From Mactra quadrangularis (taxonomy: Eukaryota; Mollusca; Bivalvia; Venerida; Mactridae), in NCBI GenBank assembly GCA_025267735.1, contig CM046309.1:29272702-29336701 (forward strand): a stretch of DNA of 64,000 nucleotides, read 5' to 3'. Numbering within the stretch: position 1 is the first letter of the stretch; every line of letters starts with the position of its first letter. Shown piece after piece: positions 56,301-64,000 of the stretch. Under the pieces are notes generated by a model. That model did no database searches. It worked only from the letters and a program-made list of their open reading frames with translations, and had not been told where the DNA came from. A program made the translations under genes and the position numbers.

Positions 56301-59300
56301 TGTTGTTTTCACTCTAACATGATCATAAAAGTTTAAAACTTAAAGTGTGGTTTAAAGTCTGCTTCCATATACATGTTCTGCTGACTTTACAATCTTGTAC
56401 GAGAACTCCTGATCACTGAAATCGCCCTTAGACAGGCGATCCCTCACAGTATCCATTTACACTCGGGTGAAGTGGAACAATTGTAGGTTAATTTCTTTCT
56501 CAAGGAAATAAGCAGTGCCTCTAGTGGGGATCGAACGCGGGACCTCTTAATCCCTAAGAGCACATCCTACCACTTGACCACTGCTCATAACAAAAAGTAT
56601 TAGAAAAATAAAAAGTTACTATGTTTCGGCGCAATCAAAATTAATTAACTTGAAAAGTTATGGTATGCTCAGGGCTCAAATTTAACAAAAATTTGGACTC
56701 AATAATTTTTGCAAGTTGATTTTATTTTAACTCACAAAATGAAAATAACCACTCACATTTTTTCTGCAAATTTTAATAGCATTTGTAGTAACTATTCACA
56801 TTATATATGCATAATAAAAACAACTAAGTGCTACACATAACTAGATAGAACAAGGGTGTTATTGTGGGATAGACAAAAAAATAATCCCAACATGCTTTAT
56901 TGTGAATCTTTTATTAATATCATCGATCTATCTGACCGTATCCATGCTGATTAGTATATGACTTAAAATTCTCAAAAGATGATCTTTTATCTTGCCAAAA
57001 TATTATGTAAAAATTATAAATAAATGAAAACGCCTTAAAAATGCGTAGTAGTAAAAAAGTAGTATCCGAAATTGTGCTACTTCGCTGGTTCCGTCGTATT
57101 CGCAATACAGCTTTAATTCAGGACAATCGATATAAAAGAACATTAAACTCGTTTTATACACAGGAAATAATGTTATTTAGTTAATTTTTGCGAGTATGTG
57201 AGCTTAAATTCGAGCCCTGGGTATGCAGCAGATTTAGCCACAGTAGCATTTGTTCTTTAATGAAATATATTCATCCTGTTAGAAATGTAGTGTAATGATG
57301 GCTTAATGCAAAACTTAACCACATCCTTTATTATTTACTAGTTTTGCACTTATACATCAAATTATATTCTTTATGTTGTTCTAATAAATATTTTTATTAT
57401 TACAGTTTTATCTCAGAAAGTACAGGAAGTAGTTAAAAGTAATAGTTTAGGAAGATTATTTGCTGTAGTATATATTGGTGGAGAACAAAGAAAGATAACT
57501 CAGGAAGATATGATTCTAGTTAATGGTTTCTTTCCTCCACAAATTGGAGATAAAATCAGACTTGAAAAGGTAATGTGTTGAGCTCTCCTGAGGGTATTAT
57601 ACTGGCAGTTTAAGGTGATTGCTTTTGGAACTTTTACTCAGTACTTAGGTAGCACTTAAATCTACTGTTGAAGGGGTCATGGGTTCGATTCCTGGGCAGG
57701 GTTTACTTTCATGGAGTTTTGTCATGAAATTATTTCTTTATTTGTACTCCCTTTTATCATGGATTCTAATTGTGTAGGGCAGTTGTCAGTCATTGACAGA
57801 ATTATGGCCTAGTTACTAGTTAACAGCTAAAATCCAGAGATTTACTCATTTAGCCTTTCCAGGAAAGGAGAGTTTGTTGACTGACTGTCATGATATGACC
57901 TAGGCTATACCACTTGTTGCTTGTGTTTAACTCAACCAAAAAAACAAACTTGGATTTTCTCTCATAGATCTGTAGACAGCCATGTGTTGTGAAACCTGCC
58001 TTTATATGTTATATTGATGCTTTGTGTTCTTTCCTGTTTTAAAAATGCTGTCTTCAAGATTCTTGGTTTGAGTTCACCAGCCATTAGAACTAATAAATTA
58101 ATCTTTACCAAACTAAATTTAGAAATCTAACGCTGTGATACTTCAGCTTATCAAAAAAACTTTAGTATTGAAACACATACATATTCAGTCGACGAAATTA
58201 GGATATATAAGTGGTTCTCCGAACAGATTATTTTAAGAGCAAGCACCATTTCCTATTGGCAGAATTTTGGTTGCCCAAAAGACGTTATTGGTTGCCTGAA
58301 CTAAAAAAAGTTTGTCCTAGGCATCCTGACACCCACTAATTTTGTAGACTGCATATGAATCATTTCTATAATTTCATTTTTCAGGTAATGTTAGTTGGCG
58401 GAAAAGATTTTACATTATTTGGTCGTCCTCTTCTTAAGTAAGTATAAACTGTGTCCTAGCTTGTATTTTTATCACAAATTGGATTATTATATTCTTTTTG
58501 CCAAGTATGTTTGTTATTGTATCTATACAACGTTAACTATTAAGTGTCTTCAATTGCGTAGGTAATATAATTCTGTTGTGCTGATTTGTTGGCTGCACAT
58601 AAGAGGAGTAGAAGACTCCCCATGGAGAAAGGTAGATGCCAGTAGCTGGAAGACAAGTGATTCTAGTTGTAAACTCAGCAAGAATGCATCAGCATTAAAC
58701 TTGACCAAAAATGCTATTTCTTATTAATTTTCATTCTTCCTTTACCAAATAAGAAAAATAGATCAATTTCTTACCCCACTGTTCATGAATAAATTAAAGT
58801 TATTCATAATTTACTCATATTAATGCCCTTGAATTGATCAGATTGCAAAATCTTCTATCATGATATTAAGATATTTTTTTGTAAAACTGATTAAACTGAG
58901 TGTTACAATTTGTTATGATATTTTCTTGCAGTAGAAATCTGGTAAAAGTTGAAGCTACTGTTATAGAGAAGACATTGTCACATGTTAAAGTTCATTATAC
59001 ACAATTAAAACGTTATAGAAGATTGAGATGTAAGTAGTTTATATTTATATGCTTTCTTTCTTGCTTTACGATGAAACGTTGTGTTTTTCTTTGAAAATAT
59101 ACGATGAAATATATATATTTTATATTTTCACTGTAGTGAAAATATAATCTTATATTTTCTTCGCCAATTGTGTCATCTTAGAAGATAAATGATGTCATCT
59201 TGGAGCAGAAATGATGTCAAATTATAATTTGTGTCAAAAACATCAAATAAAACACAAAACTATGTATAAAAGAAACAGAATATTCGTCAACTTTTGTGTA

Positions 59301-60203
59301 AGATCTTTTTATTTCAACTCATGAACTCAAAAAATGACATTTTTACTCATGGCTATGTCTCTCATGAAAATATGTTTTCTTAGCTCACTGGGTGAAATAA
59401 AAATTGATATTACACCAAAGTTGAAGAATATCTTCTATAACTTATGTCTTATCTAACTGTGTTTACATAAGTCTTCTGATTTGAAGTGTATTGCTTCAAA
59501 TTGTGAGTCCCCTCATTAGCTCAGTTTGTTTCAAATATGGCTGTAAATATGGGGGTCATGCGTTCCATTTCCAGACTGGCTCTACATGATTAATTTCTTA
59601 TGCTAAGTAGTTGGGAATTAAGCAACCAATAAATGTAATCTGAAATAATTTGTTGCAATAGAGTTGGAGTAAATTGCTACAAGAGTTGAAACTTAGCTAG
59701 GGTATTCACACCAATCTCATTCCTTGTGGAGGATTTGCTTGTACAGTAATGATCTCAAAATGGGAGCAAAGTGGGAATCCTGCTGAAATAAGTCATCACA
59801 TTAGAGCTGAAAAATGTGTCCTCTTTAGAGCTTAAATAAGTTGTCACCAAAAAAAAAAATCTAAAATAAATTATTGTTAAAGAGCTGGCACTTTTTTCAC
59901 CATAGAACTGAATTTAATTTATACTTGGAATAAGGTTAGTTATTGTAAATTTTTATCAAAATGTCAGTGGCACTGATTAAAATCTTATTTTATAGATTGT
60001 CTGTACAGAAATATTGTAGCAAATATTCAAATCAGCTGGATAATGTATATACTCTTGACAGTTGAATAAGATTTAACAATAAATGATAATATATTATCAA
60101 ACTCATGTATCTTTGTTTTATATTTTCAGTACATCAGAATCGTCAGACAGTATTAGTTATAAACTCTATAGAAGTTGATCCATCGTCCTTAACTCAATCA
60201 TAA
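44369..60203 (+). CDS. MRPL21: Mitochondrial large-subunit ribosomal protein L21 (bL21m), 7 exons
   Basis: Exons are 44369-44432, 54893-55076, 55923-55984, 57406-57569, 58385-58437, 58932-59029 and 60130-60203. The phases close to 232 aa (human 205). Conserved L21 blocks are GRLFAVVYIGGEQRKITQED, IGDKIRLEKVMLVGGKDFTL, FGRPLL, VKVEATVIEKTLSHVKV and the C-terminal QTVLVINSIEVDPSSL. The N-terminal stretch encoded by exons 1-2 is basic and hydroxylated, like a mitochondrial presequence. Exon 1 is assigned from its Met-start frame, good donor and matching phase 1 across a 10.46-kb intron. It is less certain than exons 2-7. An AATAAA lies at 60290. Confidence 0.9.
47680..48165. mobile_element. GC-rich foldback MITE, CGACTTG..TTTGCCCGGGCGGCTCA arms
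   Basis: The left arm TTTGCCCGGGCGGCTCA and the right arm TGAGCCGCCCGGGCAAAA are perfect inverted copies. Further in, GCGGCG, GCCGG and CGGCGA words continue in mirrored order. Both arms are preceded by TGGG.CGACTTG. The element is strikingly GC-rich in an AT-rich intron (MRPL21 intron 1). It abuts the next foldback element. Confidence 0.8.
48178..48827. mobile_element. Foldback element with CCCCAAGAC-array arms and 14-bp direct flanks
   Basis: The left arm starts GGGTCAGACTATTTACCCC and continues as repeats of ACCCCAAGAC. The right arm (about 48755-48815) is the mirrored GTCTTGGGGT array ending in GGGGTAAATAGACGG. The 14-base direct repeat ATTTATACCTATAA flanks it at 48164-48177 and 48828-48841, consistent with a target-site duplication. 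The interior is AT-rich with no transposase. Confidence 0.85.
50780..52205 (+). other. Possible spliced transcript inside the foldback core
   Basis: Exon-like segments with good borders are seen. One ends at 50955 before GTAAGTC and encodes in one frame DGYSLTILTQESDERCFGKI. One spans about 51352-51420 between a TTTAAG acceptor and a GTGAGT donor. A third begins after AACAG at about 51935 and is followed by AATAAA words near 52165. Phase matching of the first two is poor in the coding frame, so this may be non-coding or a captured, decayed gene fragment. Confidence 0.3.
53080..53229. repeat. About 150-bp near-perfect palindrome
   Basis: ATATTGCTTCTTAGGCGGAC on the left mirrors GTCCGCCTAAGAAGCAATAT on the right. 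AAATATTTAAATGAGCTTAGG mirrors CCTAAGCTCATTTAAATATTT around a centre near 53154, with almost no spacer. It lies within the right AGGCGG array. Confidence 0.9.
54735..54868. repeat. hAT-like terminal fragment, TAATCGATTA words and CATCCCTG end
   Basis: Several TAATCGATTA and AATAATCGATTACA words precede CATCCCTG. The reverse complement of that end, CAGGGATG, is the canonical tip of many hAT elements. I did not find the opposite end. It ends about 25 bp before MRPL21 exon 2. Confidence 0.5.
55617..55737. mobile_element. Hairpin MITE in MRPL21 intron 2
   Basis: Arms of about 40 bp, beginning AACCCATGGCAGTGAGGGTG and continuing to CAGATTATCAACCC, are inverted with one or two mismatches around a loop of about 35 bp. 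The loop contains further TCGGTTGATATTA/CCTCGGGTTGAT symmetry. The coding-like frame across it is an artefact. Confidence 0.85.
56338..56590 (-). repeat. SINE family B, copy 2 (MRPL21 intron 3)
   Basis: The minus strand has the tRNA-like head GAGCAGTGGTCAAGTGGTAG, with a GTTCGATCCCC B box, then the body with TTGAGAAAGAAATTAACC and GCGATTTCAGTGATCAGGAG. It is the most intact family B copy in the window. Confidence 0.8.
57647..57920 (+). repeat. SINE family A, near-complete copy (MRPL21 intron 4)
   Basis: The tRNA-like head has GGTAGCAC and GGGTTCGATTCC. It is followed by the conserved body: CATGGAGTTTTGTCATGAAA, GTGTAGGGCAGTTGTCAGTC, TTAGCCTTTCCAGGAAAGG and TTGACTGACTGTCATGATAT. It can serve as the family reference in this window. 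Confidence 0.8.
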
Positions 60204-62431
60204 AAAACTTTATAATACAGTTTATAAACATCGTCACACCTATCATGATATATACATTGTGTTCTTTTTGTTTTAGATTATTGTAAAATAATAAAAGTAT
60301 GTATTAAATCATCATTGTTTCTATCTTTTGTAAAGTATCCCAGAATCTATATTTGTTACTTATTTAAATGCCATGATATTGTGATGGGTAGTTTTCGGTA
60401 GCAATGGGCAAAAGCCATGTGACAAAATGCCTTTCGATTCCTACTGCCGACATTTTATTGTTATATTTTATGCAATCATTGTACAGCCCATTTCAGTGAA
60501 AAATTACATAGAAAAACATTTTTTTCAAAACCATATAAACAGTATTTTTATCAACACACGAAATATAGGTGCTTTATATTAACACACATTCTTTCGACAC
60601 ACTTGAAGAGTTTGCCAGTTTTTAATTTCTTCGAATGGATTATATTTTCTCTTATCCGAGTAAAGCTTTTCACGTGTAAAAATGTCTTTTGAACCTTACT
60701 TTTCTAAGTTTCTATATTTGCTGACATGTTATTTTGTTCTCTGATAAAATTCTGATTTCTATTCAAAATAGCTTGCAATTTGTATTTAGGCGCAACTTTT
60801 CGGGTTGAGCCAAGTGTTAATTCCTTTTGAGTATCCCGCAAAAAAGTCTTCCACAACATGTAAAGATTACACACCATTTAATGATCACCGGAAGTGGTAA
60901 TTTGCCGGAAAAAGAAAGTGTGACATGCAGCATATTCATTATTTGAGAGTACCTGGTGTCCTCATTTGGGGTGCTTTTTTATATTGAAGAGTATAAGAGT
61001 CTTTGGCAATGCTTTTCCTATGAAACTATGCAAAAAATCAATGGTCTACTTTGTTTGCTAGTGAATAGTGGTTTAAAGGGGAGGTAACTCTCTGCAGCTT
61101 GTGAAGAATGAAAAACATTGATGTTTTCGTGGTGGGAACTTTCAATCAAAATTTATTTTCTTTTAAGTTACGTAACTTTTTTCTAATACTGATCATTTTG
61201 TACGAAATAGATGGATCTTTCAGCATATATATGGTTTTAGGTATCTAACACCCCTGGGTCATACTGTAAATTGACATTGAAAATGAGACTTTTTATATAC
61301 AGCAAGAAGGATTTTATTTAGTGGTATGTAACTTAAAGGTACATGGTGTATACTGAAATCAAGCTGGTGGACTGGAAGTAGCGGACATTAGTGCAGCGGA
61401 CATTAAGGCAGGCTACACACCACTAAATTTTCAAGCAGACATTAACATTACATGCCACTATTTTTGATTGGAAAAAATAACAAGAAATGTAATGTGGAAA
61501 CTGCATTCAAGCCGCAATAAAAAACTTAAACGCTAATATTACAAAGGGAAATAATCCTTACTTTCTTATTCTGTACATCATATGGTATGTTATCATTGTA
61601 AGAAGTTTCATAAAGATCTGGCGATAAATGGCAGAAATATATGGTAAAGGAAAACTTTTTACACAATTGTAACTACACTGGACACCCACCTGACCGCTTG
61701 CTCAAGTTTCAACAAACTATAGGCCAAATTTTTTCGTTGAAAAATCTGGCTAAAAGGAAATCATACATATTGTATCATTGAGTACTTCAAAACAGTACAA
61801 TGCCTAATTTCACAACAGAAAATCAAATTCTTTATTGTAAAAGGTTATTGAAGGTTGCAGCAAGGCACAGAAAACAATAGAATCAAAGGCAGTACACGGT
61901 CTCATTTGTATCATTACTATGAAATGAAATTCTATAGGGAAAATTGTAAAATTTGTTGTATGCCAAAGATGCAAATCTTAGCACTTCATAACACACTTAA
62001 AAGAATCAAAGGAGGTTGAAACTCGGTCAAGAGTGTAATGTGTCTAGTCACATTAAATCTGATCAAGAATCAACCACTTGAATATCGAAGCGGACATTAA
62101 GATATCGAAGTCTTGAAGTAAACAACTTCAGATTTTTAGGTGAAATCATCATAATACTAGAGTTCGTCTGCGATACAATCTTTTGAAGTATCAAATTGAT
62201 CAGTATCAATAAATAAAGTCCTGAAACTAATGTTATCTATTCTTTGATCTATAAGGTTTAGTTTCAGTCTACATGAATAAATAAGGAGAAAGCATTGACT
62301 GCTTTCTAGGAAAGTTACTTCTGTCCTGAAAGGAGTGCATTAAATTGATTGGTATCAGTAGAAATCAATTTGAAACTGTTGTAATATATTCATATACATA
62401 ACTAAAAGTTTGGATCCAGTGTGGCAAATAT

Positions 62432-62675
62432 TGTCCGTTTTTTTCTCAACTGTCAAAGCTTGAATAATTTCACGGTGACTGAATGCATTGTTTTTGTACT
62501 GGCGGCCTAATTGTTATTAAAAATATCTTGACTAAAACATACCATACGGCATAAGCAGCTTTACTCGATCATAATACCCTCTTTCAGAAACTCATGGATG
62601 TATTACGACCATAATTTTAACAAACGCATGCACCGTGTAATTTATTATGCTTTGACAGTTGAGAAAAAAACGAAC
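62432..62675. mobile_element. MITE with GTCCGTTTTTTTCTCAACTG termini
   Basis: TCCGTTTTTTTCTCAACTGT, then CAAAGC and TTTCACGGTG on the left, mirror CACCGTGTAA and GCTTTGACAGTTGAGAAAAA on the right. The tip GTCCG/CGAAC is imperfect. No coding frame is present. Confidence 0.75.
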
Positions 62676-62814
62676 TATAAATAAACAATAAACATTCATC
62701 ATGCCAGGTTGTACAATAATTTAAGTTGGTCCGTAAGTTAGTCTTTACCACAACATCAAACTTCGTTCAGAATTCATGTCTCATGACATTGTGAGCAAAA
62801 TTCTTAGTTTCTAT

Positions 62815-63085
62815 TTTATTTTATTTTATTTATTGGAGTTAACGCCGTATCAACACAATTTAGGTCATTTCACGGCGTCCAGCTCACCTAACCTAGCTTT
62901 CCTGGACCATTGTCTATAACCAGTACTTACCTACCCTTCCACAAGGCCGGAAATTTCTCCATATTATCTAATTAATGGAGGAAAATCGACATTATTATCA
63001 AATTTTCATGGAAGGGTATAACTTCCCCGGGTGGGATTCGAACCCGCACCCCCTCGGGCACGAGTATCCAAATCCCGGCGCGCTA
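62815..63085 (-). repeat. SINE family C, copy 2, with tRNA-like head
   Basis: It contains GTTAACGCCGTATCAACACA, CACCTAACCTAGCTTTCCTG, GGAAATTTCTCCATATTATC and TTTTCATGGAAGGGTATAAC, shared with 28284-28465. It ends in a head whose reverse complement carries a B box (GGGTTCGAATCCC). A TTTTA-rich tract lies at the other end, so the SINE is on the minus strand. Confidence 0.8.
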
Positions 63086-63629
63086 TTCTTAGTTTCCTTT
63101 AGATATGAGCAGGAAAATGTTTTATAACAAGTTGCATTTTAATACTGAAAAACCTTAACAGTTATCGTGACAATTCAACACAATGCTATTTTGAGTTACC
63201 TTAAGATTATACTTAACAGTTTTTTTTGCCGTGACAATCCCATTGCTGCATTTCCCAGCAATTGTTTACTTGTAAGGATACCATGCCCAGGAAAGTGTGG
63301 GCTTGCAAGAAGATCATGGACTGAATGTGCAAAGGCTGAGTTAAAAACATACTAACCCATGCATGGACACTGATCCTCTAAACAGGGTTTCATGGAAATT
63401 AAATGTGAGACAATTTAGACACCTGCTGTTACGCAGTTTGTAGGATGCCATAACAGTTGAAAAATCAAAACCCTGGATTTGATTTATTGTCCAATTTGAT
63501 TTGGTACTTTGCCTTATTCATAATAATTTATATTCAATGAAGACTTCATTTGGTTACTTCATTATGAAGTAACCAAATAGGTCATTGTAACAGTCCGTGA
63601 AAAAAAATGTCCAGTTGTGGGTCGAGAGG

Positions 63630-63830
63630 TCCATTCACACTTTGGGCACTGCTAATTTCCTTGAGCAAGTAATTAACCTACAGTTGTTCCACTACACCCA
63701 AATGCAGTGGGTACTTCGAGGGATTGTCTGTCTGAAGGCGATTTCACTGATCAGGGGTTATTGTACAAGATGGTAAAGTTGGCTGAACATATATATGGAA
63801 GCAGAATTCAAATAGCACTTTAACTTACCA
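63630..63830 (+). repeat. SINE family B, copy 3 (partial)
   Basis: It contains GGGCACTGCTAATTTCCTTG, GTTGTTCCACTACACCCAAA, GAAGGCGATTTCACTGATCA and ATATATGGAAGCAGAATTC. Orientation is opposite to the other two copies, and the tRNA-like head is truncated. Confidence 0.75.
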
Positions 63831-63940
63831 GTGTTTCTGAGGAGTAATCCTATCAAGCGTTTCCAGTGGACGAATCATCCTTTCTCTTGTCTCATTTACA
63901 CTCAGGAAAACAAGGTTTGTACATGTATAAGGCAATTTTT
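63829..63940 (-). CDS. Candidate internal exon of an unrecognised gene
   Basis: 112 bp on the minus strand lie between a CCCTGTAG acceptor and a GTAAGT donor. One frame is open throughout and reads KLPYTCTNLVFLSVNETRER then MIRPLETLDRITPQKHW. The composition and splice sites look coding, but I do not recognise the family. Neighbouring exons would lie within the SINE-rich region to the left or beyond the right edge. It could be chance. Confidence 0.4.
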
Positions 63941-64000
63941 CTACAGGGTCAGTTAATGTTTAAAAAAGGAAGCAACAAAGCTCTGCCATGCCAACAACAA

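Larger units (their letters stand above)
60300..63828. other. Region downstream of MRPL21
   Basis: No coding exon is recognised between the MRPL21 polyadenylation signal and 63829. It contains AGCGGACATTA repeats (61385-61445, 62090-62110), a segment near 62290-62350 that is an inverted relative of 53440-53470 (GGACAGAAACTT / CTGTCCTGAAAGGAGTGCAT), a MITE, two SINEs and a short hairpin at about 63548-63581. Confidence 0.5.

Overview
This is a 64-kb window of AT-rich animal nuclear DNA. The genes are interrupted by spliceosomal introns with GT/AG boundaries, and the gaps between them are full of short interspersed repeats. Several features point to a mollusc, most likely a bivalve. There is a Helitron-like element with a tandem core and a (GTCC)n tract, a RING/B-box/NHL TRIM gene, a transmembrane carboxylesterase, and tRNA-derived SINEs. 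The species is not determined.

Layout from left to right. 678-2931 (-): the first three coding exons of MTF1, a metal-responsive transcription factor; the rest lies off the left edge. 4848-6243: a foldback transposon with a 9-bp target duplication. 6795-12877 (+): a complete seven-exon ribosomal protein S4 gene. Its introns carry two copies of a probable H/ACA snoRNA and four copies of a C/D snoRNA resembling SNORD80/snR60. 13638-15812: a Helitron-like element with about eleven 168-169-bp tandem units. 17112-20623 (-): a three-exon TRIM-NHL gene. 23992-26513 (-): a two-exon type-B carboxylesterase with a transmembrane anchor. 26.6-32.0 kb: repeats only. 32089-42983 (-): a complete eleven-exon PRMT3. 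44369-60203 (+): mitochondrial ribosomal protein L21, seven exons, with a 10.5-kb first intron packed with foldback elements. 60.3-63.8 kb: repeats. 63829-63940 (-): one unrecognised candidate exon.

I joined the exons by hand. In RPS4, TRIM, the carboxylesterase, PRMT3 and MRPL21 every intron phase closes, and the products have plausible lengths (262, 760, 658, 553 and 232 aa). PRMT3 and MRPL21 are divergent, with start codons about 1.4 kb apart. RPS4 and MRPL21 act in cytosolic and mitochondrial translation. The intronic snoRNAs would act in rRNA modification, and PRMT3 is known in other animals to methylate a ribosomal protein. I see no evidence that the loci are co-regulated.

Two things deserve most attention. 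One is the amplified snoRNA set inside RPS4. The other is a group of unrelated-sequence foldback elements that share one design: inverted arms built from arrays of a short, family-specific word. The words include ACGGACC, CCCCAAGAC, AGGCGGAATCCGCC, CATGGAA and TGGTAACC.
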